Shown: positions 17,343 through 26,918 of the stretch, in pieces
Position numbering within the stretch: position 1 is the stretch's first letter
How the letters are laid out: every line of letters begins with the position of its first letter
From: Hydrogenophilales bacterium
GTDB taxonomy: Bacteria > Pseudomonadota > Gammaproteobacteria > Burkholderiales > Eutrophovitaceae
Assembly: GCA_902601765.1 (NCBI GenBank)
Contig: CACKOO010000009.1
Span: 1-42,383, forward strand
Direction of reading: 5' to 3'
Length of the DNA stretch: 42,383 nucleotides
Notes under the pieces: model-generated
Told to the model about the DNA's origin: nothing
Seen by the model: the letters and a program-made list of their open reading frames with translations, nothing else
Databases searched by the model: none
Translations under genes and position numbers: made by a program

Positions 17343-17687
17343 TCACGGTGCATGAAAAGGAAAATACACTGGATCTTTAAATACTATTTTGTTGTATACT
17401 GCATAATCTTCACAATTGTTATTTTTGGGGTTTAGACAATAATTAGTTCGGCTAATTTGGGAATTATTATTGGTGAGTATAGGATATTCCGAGAAAATTA
17501 CTCGCACGCGGTAAGCTCCGAAATTTGGGAGAGTGCAGGGGTCAGTTAAACCTTGCTGCCCGACAAAATCAAAAACATGATATGTGGCAAACCAAAAACC
17601 AACCCGCCTTGCAAAGAACGTATGTGAGCACACTTCTGCTTGTATATCCAAGCAAGTGGGGTGATGTACCCTAACATTGAATATCAA
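17343..17687 (-). CDS. Doubtful open frame downstream of the aldolase gene
   Basis: A 114-codon frame beginning with TTG in the TTGA overlap with the aldolase stop codon and containing no internal Met. The translation is rich in aromatic residues and Cys and has no signal peptide or family I recognise. The 4-base stop/start overlap could mean translational coupling, but the same arrangement arises by chance. No ribosome binding site distinguishes it. Confidence 0.22.
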   Translation of the reverse strand: MIFNVRVHHPTCLDIQAEVCSHTFFARRVGFWFATYHVFDFVGQQGLTDPCTLPNFGAYRVRVIFSEYPILTNNNSQISRTNYCLNPKNNNCEDYAVYNKIVFKDPVYFPFHAP

Positions 17688-18496
17688 TCAAACATATCTG
17701 GATATGTGTTTTCCAAATCGTCATAGACCGTTTGAAAATGCAGCCAACCAATATACTCGCTACCGACATGTTCCCGACTGTATTTTGCACGTTTCGCCGA
17801 AATTTCTATCGGCTTATGACCCGCCGCATCTAACGCTAACTGTTGTTGACAACAACGTTCGAGTGCCATAAACCTCCATGCCGCGGCATCAATGCTATGC
17901 CTACTAGCAACTAACAATCCATGATTTTGGTGTATAGCAGCCGTTATTCCCTTAAAAGCTTTAGCAACTCTAACACCTGCATCTGGTTCAACCGCAACTT
18001 GCCCGGCATCGTCTAAGATCACTATATGATCTTCGTGAAATGCACAAGCGTCCTGGCTTATCGGGGGAAGCGGGCGCCCGAGGGATGCATATGCCACACC
18101 GTGTAGTGTGTGCGCATGACACATAGCCAAGATATCAGGATGTTCCGCGTGGACGGCTGCGTGTAAGACAAAGCCCGCTCTGTTAACCGCATAGTTCCCT
18201 TCGATTACCCGGCCATCATGATCAACAAGAATCAAATTGGATAACTTAACCTGACTAAAATGTACCGCCATTGGGTTTGTCCAATATAATTCAGGGTGCT
18301 GTGGATCTCTTATGGTTAAATGGCCACCAAAGCCATAGTCAAAATCCCACTTTGCAAATGCCCTGCAAGCAGCAACCAAATGTTTTTTTCGTCGGGTTCG
18401 TAAAGTCGTCGGATCTTTAGATTCAAATTCCTCTGGAAACTTAAGGTTTTTTTGCTCCGGTTGGTAAACCGATATACGTTCTCCAAGATTTAGCAT
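17684..18496 (-). CDS. Class II aldolase/adducin family protein
   Basis: 270 residues, usual length. Zn site of the family: HAAVHAEHPDILAMCHAHTLHG with the HxH pair, and IHQNHGLLVA with the third His. The N-terminal G-G-H-L-T-I-R-D segment corresponds to the G-N-x-S-x-R substrate loop, and Glu in FHEDHIVI to the catalytic-side acid. Members cleave or epimerise sugar phosphates, or act as decarboxylases or simple hydrolyases; many in this long-tailed group are annotated only as class II aldolase. It ends a minus-strand run with a thioesterase and an MFS transporter upstream, so a small catabolic cluster is possible, although gaps of about 235 and 95 bp argue against one tight operon. Confidence 0.9.
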   Translation of the reverse strand: MLNLGERISVYQPEQKNLKFPEEFESKDPTTLRTRRKKHLVAACRAFAKWDFDYGFGGHLTIRDPQHPELYWTNPMAVHFSQVKLSNLILVDHDGRVIEGNYAVNRAGFVLHAAVHAEHPDILAMCHAHTLHGVAYASLGRPLPPISQDACAFHEDHIVILDDAGQVAVEPDAGVRVAKAFKGITAAIHQNHGLLVASRHSIDAAAWRFMALERCCQQQLALDAAGHKPIEISAKRAKYSREHVGSEYIGWLHFQTVYDDLENTYPDMFD

Positions 18497-18732
18497 TGTT
18501 TGCCCCTTAATATTAAAGAAAATGAACCATAAGTTACTTTTTACAGTAAGGCAAGTGATTGAGAAAGTGTACGCGATCTTTTTTTAAGAACTACTTCCGT
18601 TGCCTTGGCATCACCCGCATCCTTGTTAGAAATATCGCACCTACTAGAAAATATCTCAAAGAGATTTAAAGGAAGTGATGATTAATCTATTAAAGAAAAT
18701 TGAAAGTCAGATTAAGTTATCCTGAAAAATAT

Positions 18733-19200
18733 TTATTTAATATCTAACCTTAGGTCAAAATCTATTAGACCTGTGGCTTTATGCTCCTTAAGCACACTAT
18801 TTAATTTATTTATTAAGACACGAGGCATAAGTGAAGTTCTTCTTGTATTCATGTCGACGTGTGCCAATACTTGTTCGCTAAAAGATGATATGTTTCCGGC
18901 GTTATCTCTAATTATTGCACCGTAATGAACTAACTTGGGATTAATCTTAATAAGTCTAAAAAAAGGTGTTGCCATTTCACCTTCTCTAAGCTCTTTTAAA
19001 TAACGAATATTAGTCTCTAGTGAGAACGACGAATATCCTTTATTAAAATAATCTTTTGTAAATCCCATTTCTTGGTGAAAATCATAACAGCCATCTTCAA
19101 ATATATGATGATAGTAAACCACATTCATATGACCATTAAAATCACACATTTCATTTGTCACTGATACTGATTTTCCTTTAACCGGAAATTTTTCACTCAT
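18733..19200 (-). CDS. Hotdog-fold thioesterase, betainyl-CoA thioesterase-like
   Basis: 155 residues with a single 4HBT hotdog domain. The signature MCDFNGHMNVVYYHHIFEDG contains the D-x-N-G-H-M-N catalytic loop typical of acyl-CoA thioesterases and close to that of carnitine-pathway betainyl-CoA thioesterases. It is followed by LETNIRYLKELREGE and VHYGAIIRD strands and a LAHVDMNTRRTSLMP end. It likely hydrolyses a short or substituted acyl-CoA in the cytosol. It lies between the MFS transporter and aldolase genes on the same strand. Confidence 0.85.
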   Translation of the reverse strand: MSEKFPVKGKSVSVTNEMCDFNGHMNVVYYHHIFEDGCYDFHQEMGFTKDYFNKGYSSFSLETNIRYLKELREGEMATPFFRLIKINPKLVHYGAIIRDNAGNISSFSEQVLAHVDMNTRRTSLMPRVLINKLNSVLKEHKATGLIDFDLRLDIK

Positions 19201-19294
19201 AATTACCTAACTGTATTGTATTAAAATTCTTTTGAAATATGACATTTATAATAGTAAAAAGCAATTGAGATGAATAGCATAGGCATTTTATACC

Positions 19295-20578
19295 TTAAGT
19301 ACTAGCCAACATTTTTTCTGTTCGTTTGAAACAAGCATAAGACGCGATTAATCCCATTAATAAAATTATTCCATTAAACCAAAAAACCAGTGTGAAACCA
19401 CTCTGACCTGGATATTCGTCAATAAAATAACCAGTAACAATCCCAAAGAAAAAGTCGGGTAAAAATCCAACTAAAGATACAATCCCTATAGCAGTCCCTA
19501 AAACCCCATCTTGTATTTTAAAATCACCAAAAACGGAAAAATAAATGGATCTAAGTGCAAAAGCAAAACAGGAACTAAGTAAGATAGTGGAAAGTACTAA
19601 ATTAAAACTAGGTAAGATGCCGCAGGCCAGTAAAATCTGACTAATAGCTCCAAACCCGAAACAAATTATTAATGTGACAAACCTTCCTCCCTTAATTTTT
19701 AAAGTCAGTTTGTCAGCGAAAATCCCGGCGATTAATGCCATAAGTGGCCTGGCCCAAAAAATATATGATGTTAATTTTGATGATTCTAAAATACTCATCC
19801 CCTTTACCTCTTTCATGTATATAGGATAGTTGCCGACGTTTTTATAACCGCAATAAGCGCTTAAAACTATTAGGGCTAAAAGCCATAAATTTATATTTTT
19901 TGTAAGGCTTTTTGCCTTCCCAAGTGACCAATCGTGAAATTTATCCCCTTGCGTTTTGGCATTATTTAGGCCAAACCATACGACCACTGATACAACAATC
20001 ATGAAAATTGATATGCTGAGATAAATGGAGTTCAGTGTATACACTTGATTTACAATTCCCCCATCAACATCTGATTGAGTTCCAACCAAAAAAACTAAGA
20101 AAGTACTCATAACAGCCGCCACGAACCCTCTGCCTCCCTCAAGAATTCCCATGGCTGAAGAACGGTCGTTTTCACCCCCAATTTGATGTGTAACTTTGAT
20201 CATGGCACTCCACATGAGAAAAATTGTACTTATTCCAAAAAATCCATAAGCTACAATTAGAGTCGCAGCTGATGGACTGAATAACAAAATCCCACTTCCT
20301 ACTACGGTTACCATCAAGGAGATGATAATGAGACCTCTCGGTTCATATTTGTCTGCAAACGGACCACCAAAAATATAAGAGAGCATCGCTGTTATTCCAT
20401 ACGCACTGAATGCCATTCCAATTTCCATATTATCAACATTCCAAACTTCCATCATTAAAGAGCGATATAAACGCGGAACAAGAAACGGATGCATAAAAAT
20501 AGCTTCCCCCGCCAATACAACAATGAACATTGGAAAAAGTTTTGTTGAAACAGGAGTGCTCACTTTATAATTTATCAT
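19295..20578 (-). CDS. MFS transporter
   Basis: 427 residues, 12 predicted membrane segments. A motif A-like loop, GGPFADKYEPRGL, follows helix 2, and an equivalent IFADKLTLKIKGGR follows helix 8. ILEGGRGFVAAV lies in the helix 5 region. It is similar in outline to phosphate-ester/organic-anion or NarK-like porters, but the substrate is not predictable. It is first of the three minus-strand genes (transporter, thioesterase, aldolase), which suggests it imports the compound they process. Confidence 0.88.
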   Translation of the reverse strand: MINYKVSTPVSTKLFPMFIVVLAGEAIFMHPFLVPRLYRSLMMEVWNVDNMEIGMAFSAYGITAMLSYIFGGPFADKYEPRGLIIISLMVTVVGSGILLFSPSAATLIVAYGFFGISTIFLMWSAMIKVTHQIGGENDRSSAMGILEGGRGFVAAVMSTFLVFLVGTQSDVDGGIVNQVYTLNSIYLSISIFMIVVSVVVWFGLNNAKTQGDKFHDWSLGKAKSLTKNINLWLLALIVLSAYCGYKNVGNYPIYMKEVKGMSILESSKLTSYIFWARPLMALIAGIFADKLTLKIKGGRFVTLIICFGFGAISQILLACGILPSFNLVLSTILLSSCFAFALRSIYFSVFGDFKIQDGVLGTAIGIVSLVGFLPDFFFGIVTGYFIDEYPGQSGFTLVFWFNGIILLMGLIASYACFKRTEKMLAST

Positions 20579-20950
20579 CGGTTACTCAGAGGTTTAGTTA
20601 ATTCGACCCTGTTTCAAAGCCTTATGATAGACATGCCACCCACACTAGCTAAATTCTTACAGATCATCACTCCATCATTTAAAAAAGGCTATTCCTGATT
20701 AACATCCCGTGGGGTCATATATAGACCATTAATTTTTATTTCGAAACTGAACCATCTGTAATTTCTTTGGTGTAAGCTACTTTTGCATCGACATTATACA
20801 CTATTGAATCAGCATAACTTTTAGTCAGTCGATAACCTCCGATTAATTAGTTACCAATATCTTTTTTTTGTTCTTATTTCATATTATGATTTTTTTTGGC
20901 GAAAATAATAAAGGACTTACTACGAATAACATATTAATTATAATAACGAA
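20579..20950. other. Intergenic region with a possible gene remnant
   Basis: On the minus strand about 20736-20845 reads IGGYRLTKSYADSIVYNVD then AKVAYTKEITDGSVSK and a stop, with protein-like composition but no start codon (a stop lies just upstream). It may be the C-terminal end of a lost gene. No family recognised. Confidence 0.3.
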
Positions 20951-21487
20951 TCAGTTTTGTAATAAGGCTTTCCTGCATGCAATTGTTATTGGGTTATCAC
21001 CTAGCCAAGGAAGAAAAATGATATTAGTTAATTTAGCATTTATAGTTTTTGCTACTACTTTATCGTTTTTATAATAAACAACCTTATTGCGATCAATATG
21101 TAAAATAACCTCATCGTTTTTTTTTATATCTGTAGTAATATTTAATAGCCAGTTTGCTTCATGGATGTATTTTTTATAATTCTTTTTTAGATTTCTCTTT
21201 AACCCAACCTTCCAACCTTTTTGTGAATGTTTTTGCTTAACGTCTCTTAGGTATACGAACTTTAACGCATAAGAGCCTTTATTATTAAAAATATCATACC
21301 TGGTACAATCTACACTGTCACAATAAAGAAAAACTTTATAAACGTCTATTTTAAAAAAGCCAAATTTATAAAGATAATCTCCTCTTTTATGGAATTCGTT
21401 ACCGTTCAAATATAGACGATCTTGAGAAATAGAGATTGTCGAATCTGTTGTCATAAAAAAAAGAAATATGAGAAAAATATGTCGCAT
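20951..21487 (-). CDS. Chalcone isomerase-like periplasmic protein
   Basis: 178 residues with an N-terminal signal peptide (MRHIFLIFLFFMTTDSTIS). It follows the chalcone-isomerase-like pattern of bacteria: LYLNGNEFHKRGDYLYKFGFFKIDVYKVFLY, then a YALKFVYLRDV strand, GWKVGLKRNL, a central helix, DEVILHID and a short basic hairpin, and the closing FLPWLGDNPITIACRKALL (matching the W-L-G-x-x-P-x-x end of the family). The role in bacteria is unknown, possibly lipid or fatty-acid binding. Rich in Lys and Tyr and very AT-rich. Confidence 0.75.
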   Translation of the reverse strand: MRHIFLIFLFFMTTDSTISISQDRLYLNGNEFHKRGDYLYKFGFFKIDVYKVFLYCDSVDCTRYDIFNNKGSYALKFVYLRDVKQKHSQKGWKVGLKRNLKKNYKKYIHEANWLLNITTDIKKNDEVILHIDRNKVVYYKNDKVVAKTINAKLTNIIFLPWLGDNPITIACRKALLQN

Positions 21488-21908
21488 GGGTAAGTTTTAC
21501 ATGTAAAAAATTTAAAATTAGGAAGAGTAATATAAAAGAGAAGATTTCTAAAATCTACCACATATACTGAATCGAATAGTGCATATATATATTATAGCTA
21601 ATGCAAATAAAAAAATATTAGGTATTCTCGGTGGTGACAATGCCGCGTTTCAAAAACCCCGAAATCGAATTGAAATATTTATCTCGAATGCATGTTGATA
21701 TCGAATGATGTCGGTGAAGATGATTCCCCCCACCTGCTTTCACGACTGTAATAGCAGTTTCTTTTAAACTTGATGTCAGTTATGGTGAAGCCAAACAGTA
21801 ATTTTTTATAAGGCTTAGAGTCTTCTGCTACGAGCAAACCGAGAGAAAAAAATAGCTCTAACCCTATAGAAGATCAGTCGTAGGAGGCTTTTTTTGTTGG
21901 GTTACTTT
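21488..21908. other. Intergenic region, nothing recognised
   Basis: A weak CCTA...TAGG pairing is followed by a run of T at about 21866-21895 and could be a rightward terminator, but the stem is only four bases. No gene. Confidence 0.3.
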
Positions 21909-22292
21909 TTACCGATTGCACACTGCTTCTAAAATTGTTCCGTTTGGTGAGTTAACAGAGGCTTGATACCAATCAGAGGGATTATTATCAATCTTACCAA
22001 TTCCACCACCCATTTGCTCTTTATGAAAGGAAAGGCTCAATCTTGCAAATCGTAAAAATTTACAGTCAACCTGAATATATCTTTTGATAGAAAAAACACC
22101 ACTGATGGATTTCGGGTAATCACTTAAAGTCCAAAAGTAAACGTAGCCATCAACTTTGCTAATTCCGTCAACATACAAATAGTAGTTAGTTCCAGTTTCA
22201 TTTTGTGTCACCCACTGCCATTTTTCATTGGATGGTGACGAGAGGGTTCCAGTTGAAAATATTAGTGTCATTGTGACTAATAGCTTTTTCAT
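21909..22292 (-). CDS. Surface-adhesin protein E-like small secreted protein
   Basis: 127 residues. Signal peptide MKKLLVTMTLIFSTGTLSS, then WQWVTQNETGTNYYLYVDGI, VDGYVYFWTLSDYPK, SIKRYIQVDC, LSFHKEQMGGG and AVCNR. The Y-x-D-x-x-x-I, W-x-L-x-D-Y, DC and final VC pattern fits the surface-adhesin protein E (PF16747-type) domain best of all the copies here. It belongs to the HKE-MG subfamily with the genes at 23401 and 39215. A copy of the shared promoter element lies 40 bp upstream and faces this gene. Confidence 0.8.
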   Translation of the reverse strand: MKKLLVTMTLIFSTGTLSSPSNEKWQWVTQNETGTNYYLYVDGISKVDGYVYFWTLSDYPKSISGVFSIKRYIQVDCKFLRFARLSLSFHKEQMGGGIGKIDNNPSDWYQASVNSPNGTILEAVCNR

Positions 22293-22331
22293 TTCTTTAT
22301 CATATTTAGATGACAGGTTATTTCATGGGTG

Positions 22332-22395
22332 ATAATACCTCTATTATTCATAGAAGCAAAAAAACAAGTGGGAAAGATGTATTGGAATATATTTG
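22332..22395. promoter_or_regulatory. Shared promoter element between adhesin-E-like and DUF938 genes
   Basis: TAATACC (22333-22339), 15 bases with the inverted repeat TCTAT/ATAGA, then AGCAAAAAAACAAGTG (22355-22370), 13 bases, then GGAATATATTTG (22384-22395). Minus-facing -35 TTTGCT and -10 TATTAT with a 17-bp spacer, 40 bp before the adhesin-E-like start. The plus-facing boxes are recognisable although no cyclase follows. Confidence 0.6.
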
Positions 22396-22713
22396 TTAGG
22401 AATTAGGGGCAGTCATTAATAACTCACAAAAAAAAGTTAATAAGAGTGTATTATTTCTGACAGATTATTAATCTAAGAAAATAAATAATATTCTAAACCA
22501 GTGATAATTTTTATTGTAAATAATCTTAACAGAACTTTAATTAATCGTGGATATTGAATGGTAGGTATATTGTGTTTAAAGTGATTGCCAAAAATGGGAG
22601 TAAGGGTAAAAAATGGTATTGATATGGGGGAGTGAGAATGCGGAAAACGCCAAAATAAAAGGCGAGGAAGGTGTGGCTGGTGAAGGTAATTATCAGGAAT
22701 TGGTACTCTTCAA
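22396..22713. other. Intergenic region, nothing recognised
   Basis: No gene found between the promoter element and the DUF938 start. Confidence 0.35.
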
Positions 22714-23328
22714 TTGAAGCCATTTTCTGCCGCGTGTGAGCGCAACAAAGAGCCAATACTAGCAATATTGAAAAAGGTGTTTTCATCTGTGAAAACAGTC
22801 TTAGAAATTGGTTCGGGAACGGGGCAGCATGCGGTTCATTTTGCCTCAGCGTTGTCAGCTATTGAATGGCAAACCTCAGACTTGATTTCGAATCATGGTG
22901 GTATAAACTCTTGGATGAGTGAAGCGTCAATAAAGAATTTACGAGAACCAATTTTTTTGGATGTAACTATGGATGAATGGCCGGTGAGCTCAGTTGACGC
23001 GGTTTTCACGGCAAATACTTTGCATATTATGCCTTGGCATTCGGTTGAGAAAATGTTCAAAGGAGTGTCCAATCTTTTTTTAAGAAGAGGCATCTTTTGT
23101 GTTTATGGGCCATTCAAGTATGGAGGAGAGCATTTATCCAAAAGTAATCAGTTATTTGATAAATCAATTCAAGTTCAATATCAGGGAGCTGGGGTGAGAA
23201 ATTACGAGGACGTAGTAGCCGTCGCTTCGGAATCTCAAATGAAATTGATTGACGAATTTGAAATGCCTTCAAACAATCGGTTACTTGTATTTTCAAAATC
23301 CATCAAAATTTTATGGGCAGATTATTAA
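22714..23328 (+). CDS. DUF938 SAM-dependent methyltransferase-like protein
   Basis: 204 residues from a TTG start (KPFSAACERNKEPILAIL, the usual N-terminus of DUF938). The SAM-binding motif I is VLEIGSGTGQHAVHFA at about residues 29-44; SDLISNHGGINSW follows, then AVFTANTLHIMPWHSVEKMFKG, the family's hallmark N-T-L-H-I-M-x-W. The C-terminal half has GPFKYGGEHLSKSNQLFD. Length and motif order are normal. The substrate is unknown. A stronger start was not found upstream, so TTG is accepted with some doubt. Confidence 0.88.
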   Translation: MKPFSAACERNKEPILAILKKVFSSVKTVLEIGSGTGQHAVHFASALSAIEWQTSDLISNHGGINSWMSEASIKNLREPIFLDVTMDEWPVSSVDAVFTANTLHIMPWHSVEKMFKGVSNLFLRRGIFCVYGPFKYGGEHLSKSNQLFDKSIQVQYQGAGVRNYEDVVAVASESQMKLIDEFEMPSNNRLLVFSKSIKILWADY

Positions 23329-23400
23329 TATTTAGATATTCGCCACACATAAAAACCGGAAAAGTAATATTGCATAGCAGAAAAGCGGGTATCGTGTTTT

Positions 23401-23823
23401 TTACTCTAATTTCTGTGAGTATTCGAAATCACAGACTGTCCTTAGGGTATGTTCGACTGATGACCTAGGATCCGGATATTCCCATTCCGCTTCATCTCCA
23501 TTAGGCACATGGTGCTTAATTGAGTCACGATCCCCTAGATTGCCCATTGGTTCTTTATAAAATTTAACATGTATCACCTTGTATCGAAATAGCTTACAGT
23601 CAGTTTGTTGATACGCCATCCCTGACAAGTCGCCATTCTTTGTCCGTTTCGGGTAATCACCCAAAATCCAGTAAAAAAGATATCCGTCAACTTCTCTGAC
23701 TTTGTTGAAATCTATATAGTAGGTTGCTTTCCGATTTTTACTCACTTTTGTCCACTCGGCATATGCTGATGGGAGTATTCCTGCTGAGACGAGTAATGTG
23801 AATATGAGTACAATATTTTTCAT
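23401..23823 (-). CDS. Surface-adhesin protein E-like small secreted protein
   Basis: 140 residues. Signal peptide MKNIVLIFTLLVSAGILPSAYA, then EWTKVSKNRKATYYIDFNKV, VDGYLFYWILGDYPK, MAYQQTDC, VKFYKEPMGNLGD, a Trp and the final TVCDFEY. Closest to the gene at 39215 (shared YYIDF/YHIDF, VDGY-x-Y-W-x-LGD, KEPMG). The DC and VC pair is conserved. Probably a periplasmic or surface-exposed small beta protein; the role is unknown. Confidence 0.8.
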   Translation of the reverse strand: MKNIVLIFTLLVSAGILPSAYAEWTKVSKNRKATYYIDFNKVREVDGYLFYWILGDYPKRTKNGDLSGMAYQQTDCKLFRYKVIHVKFYKEPMGNLGDRDSIKHHVPNGDEAEWEYPDPRSSVEHTLRTVCDFEYSQKLE

Positions 23824-23981
23824 AGTTTAGTTTTTCCCTCACCGGTACGAAGATTAAATAAACACTGTGCATTTTTTTTAGCACCTAACGGCATATCATA
23901 AACACACCTAATCATATAATCATTACTAAAATCATAAAAATCAAAGATGAGCATTTCATTCCTGGGAAAATCACTACGATT

Positions 23982-24872
23982 TTAATCTCGCGCCTTAGTG
24001 GTTAAAATCCAAACGGAGAAAAATATCAGAAAAGCACCCAAAACATGGTATCCATGAATTTTTTCCCCAAGAAAAACTACAGAGAGTAAAATGCCAAAAA
24101 CTGGAACCAAGTGGGTGAAGATACCTGCTCTAACGGCTCCTATTTGAGAAACTCCATAATTCCAAAAAATATAAGCAATCAGGGATGGAAAAATCCCAAA
24201 ATAAAATAGAGACAATAGATTTAGCAGACTGAATTCAATCAATCCTTTTTCGGATATTTCCCATAAGAAAAATGGAATTAGAATAGGTAATCCAAGAGCC
24301 AGTATAGATGCCAAAAATGCCAAAGGCGAAAACGAGGTAGTGCTTTTTTTAAGTGAGATGGTATAAATTGCCCAACTCATCATCGCGGCAGTTATCCAAA
24401 AATCCCCTGGATTTATTATGGGAATCGTTATGCTATTAAATTCCCCCCTGCTGACTATTATCACCATCCCTATAAGCGATATACCGCACCCCAAAGCTTT
24501 GATAAACCCGATTTTTTCTCCCATAAATACGAAAGAAAATACCAATATAAATACAGGAACCAAGGAGTTTATAAGAACTGCATTATTTGCGGTGGTGTAG
24601 TTGAGACCAATGTACATCATGGCATTAAAGCCTACAGTGCCAGTAAGCCCAAGCCAAAGTAGCCTCTTCCAATTTTCTTTAATCTCTACAAAATTCCCTT
24701 TGATTTCTGAAAAAACGAATGGCAAGAGAAGCGCAAAAGCAATTGCCCATCTAAAGAAGACCATTGTAAAAGGTGGAATTTCATAATGTACTGCCCTTGC
24801 CAAAACAATATTTCCCGCCCAGAAAAAAGCTGATAATCCTAGTAAAATTGTCGGAGATTTTAGAAAATACAT
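23982..24872 (-). CDS. EamA/DMT family transporter
   Basis: 296 residues, ten membrane segments in two EamA repeats (about 10-140 and 155-293). Typical landmarks: ALSAFFWAGNIVLARAV at the N-terminus, PPFTMVFFRWAIAFALLLP, a TTANNAVLINSLVPVFI stretch in repeat 1, and GAVRAGIFTHLVPVFGILLSVVFLGEKI in repeat 2. It is an inner-membrane drug/metabolite exporter of unknown substrate, divergent from cyclase B across a 258-bp region carrying the shared element. Confidence 0.9.
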   Translation of the reverse strand: MYFLKSPTILLGLSAFFWAGNIVLARAVHYEIPPFTMVFFRWAIAFALLLPFVFSEIKGNFVEIKENWKRLLWLGLTGTVGFNAMMYIGLNYTTANNAVLINSLVPVFILVFSFVFMGEKIGFIKALGCGISLIGMVIIVSRGEFNSITIPIINPGDFWITAAMMSWAIYTISLKKSTTSFSPLAFLASILALGLPILIPFFLWEISEKGLIEFSLLNLLSLFYFGIFPSLIAYIFWNYGVSQIGAVRAGIFTHLVPVFGILLSVVFLGEKIHGYHVLGAFLIFFSVWILTTKARD

Positions 24873-25030
24873 GCAAGTGATAACCTTATGTTCATTGCTA
24901 AACCTTAGAGAAAATATACGAGAATAGCAAAAAGACTTAGCTAGACTAGAGAGTATAAAAATTGAAAATAAAGATCAAAAATTAAACATCACCCAATATC
25001 TTCTCACTACAATTTAGGATTATTTAAATT

Positions 25031-25093
25031 ATAATAACCCTGCTAAAAAAAGAGCAAGAAAAAAGTGTTGAGAGGTATTTCGGGGTATATTTA
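25031..25093. promoter_or_regulatory. Shared promoter element upstream of cyclase B (partly diverged)
   Basis: TAATAACC at about 25032, an inverted repeat TGCT/AGCA, AAAAAAGTGTTGA ending about 25071, then exactly 13 bases from AAGTGT to GGGGTATATTTA (25082-25093), identical to the box before cyclase D. On the minus side a TATTAT -10 is kept but the -35 is weak. Confidence 0.6.
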
Positions 25094-25130
25094 TTGTTAT
25101 TAACTAGACAAAGTAAAATCTGATAAAACC

Positions 25131-26681
25131 ATGGAAAAAATAGTTCTAAAGCCTTCAGACCCTAAAATTCTTGGGGCTGGAATTCTGTCTTGTATTTCCG
25201 GAATTCAGCTTCTCGGTGAAAACGGTAAGGCTCTTTCAAAAAAATTATCGCTAAATAAAATAAAACCAGAAAAAAAATATTCATATAAGCTACGCTCATT
25301 AATTGTAGAGGAAGTTCTAAAAAGGTACGGAGAGGTAGGTATTTACGCTTTGGGTCTAAGCATGACAGATGGTTTTCAGAGTCCTGTAATGTCTGAATTA
25401 GCTAAGGCTAAGAGACGAATTGAGCGAGACATTCAATCAAAAAAAATTACTGAAGAAAAAGGGTTAGAAATATTTTTGAATGTTTATGCAAGGTTTATTA
25501 ATTCCACACTAAAAAATGTTTTCAATTGGAATCAAAAAAATCAAGGCATTATTCTAGAAAAAGTAGATGTTTTTAAATACAAACTTCATATAACTGTTTT
25601 GGCATTATACCGGCATTGGGAGTGGGTTAAGGCGGCTCAGTGCGAGTTGGTCATGCGTCACATATCAAATTTGTGGGTTTCTGATTGGGAATTGATAGAA
25701 AACGAATCGAAACAGCTGACGCATGGTTCCTATTATGTCGCATATGTAACATTTACAAAAAACAAATATCCGTTAGATTCTTTCGCGATTGCTGAGAGGC
25801 ACAAACATCAGATAACGAAAGATTTTCTACAATTAGTTTTGAAAGCTTCAGATGATAAAAAAACCCAAATTGAGATAATTTCTCGTCAAATCGGTAAGTA
25901 TATACCACCACAAATTCACAATGCGCTATTCTCAGGGAAATATGACACAACGATTACGACTCGCCGAAAGAAAATAACTATATTTTTCAGTGATATAAAA
26001 AACTTTACTTCGACTTCTGAGGGCTTACAGCCGGAGGATTTAACGAAGTACCTTAATAGGTATTTCTCTGAAATGACGGCAATAGCAATCAATTACGGGG
26101 CCACGATAGATAAGTATATTGGAGATGCAATGATGGTTTTCTTCGGTGATCCTGAAAGTAGGGGAGAGAGGAAAGATGCTCGAGCGTGTGTAGAGATGGC
26201 CCTAAAGATGCAAGACAGAATGAAAGAGTTACAGGATGAGTGGAGCAATGATGGGTTCTCTGATCCGTTTCAAGTTCGCATGGGTATTAACACGGGATAT
26301 TGCAATGTTGGTAATTTTGGTAGCGATCAGCGACTGACTTACACGATTATTGGTGGTGAGGTGAATATTGCACAAAGATTGGAGGCTAGTGCAGAAGCTA
26401 ATGGCATATTGATGTCTTATGAAACTTATGCGCATGCTCAAGATATGATTAAAGTTAAAGAGCATGAGGCGATTAAGATGAAAGGTATTAATCGGGAGAT
26501 TAAAGTATTCTCGATAATTGAAAGACAAAATAGCTTAAAAATAAAAAAATCTCATATGAAAAATAAAGTCACAAAAAAAGAATTATCAGAAATAGAAAAA
26601 ATAAAAAAAGATTTGGCAGTTATTCAAACGGATATGAACGGATTAAAAAAAAATATTGAGATAATTTTAAAAAAACTTTAA
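25131..26681 (+). CDS. Class IIIb adenylate cyclase with divergent N-terminal input domain (paralogue B)
   Basis: 516 residues, soluble. The N-terminal block (LGAGILSCISGIQLLGE, KKYSYKLRSLIVEEVLKRYGEVGIYALG) matches paralogues A, C and D in pattern only, and the middle (85-250) is nearly unalignable. The junction RQIGKYIPPQIHNALFSG (252-269) leads to a catalytic domain from about 278 that is almost the same as in A and C. Catalytic residues Asp288, Lys328, Asp332, Thr405, Asn412 and Arg416 are all present, so ATP to cAMP is expected. The tail (about 485-516) is Lys-rich, starts KKELSEIEKIKKDL as in A (KKKLSEIEKIKKDI) and ends LKKL. No strong Shine-Dalgarno; the ATG is 37 bp after the TATATT box. 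Confidence 0.9.
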   Translation: MEKIVLKPSDPKILGAGILSCISGIQLLGENGKALSKKLSLNKIKPEKKYSYKLRSLIVEEVLKRYGEVGIYALGLSMTDGFQSPVMSELAKAKRRIERDIQSKKITEEKGLEIFLNVYARFINSTLKNVFNWNQKNQGIILEKVDVFKYKLHITVLALYRHWEWVKAAQCELVMRHISNLWVSDWELIENESKQLTHGSYYVAYVTFTKNKYPLDSFAIAERHKHQITKDFLQLVLKASDDKKTQIEIISRQIGKYIPPQIHNALFSGKYDTTITTRRKKITIFFSDIKNFTSTSEGLQPEDLTKYLNRYFSEMTAIAINYGATIDKYIGDAMMVFFGDPESRGERKDARACVEMALKMQDRMKELQDEWSNDGFSDPFQVRMGINTGYCNVGNFGSDQRLTYTIIGGEVNIAQRLEASAEANGILMSYETYAHAQDMIKVKEHEAIKMKGINREIKVFSIIERQNSLKIKKSHMKNKVTKKELSEIEKIKKDLAVIQTDMNGLKKNIEIILKKL

Positions 26682-26918
26682 CTTTCTGATCATATATAAT
26701 ATATCAGATGTAGTTAATACATATACAAAAGAGAAGGTTCATTATTTCGAATTATTTTACAATATTTTAAAAAACTACTGAGATTTCAGGGTTGAGGTGA
26801 TGCAAATAGAGAGTTGTATTTTAGGGTTACTTTTAAGGTTTGCGAATAAGATGGGAAGGTTTTGTCTAGGCTCTTTTTCTAAAAAAAAGACCATTTCTTA
26901 AATGTCATGAGCACATAA

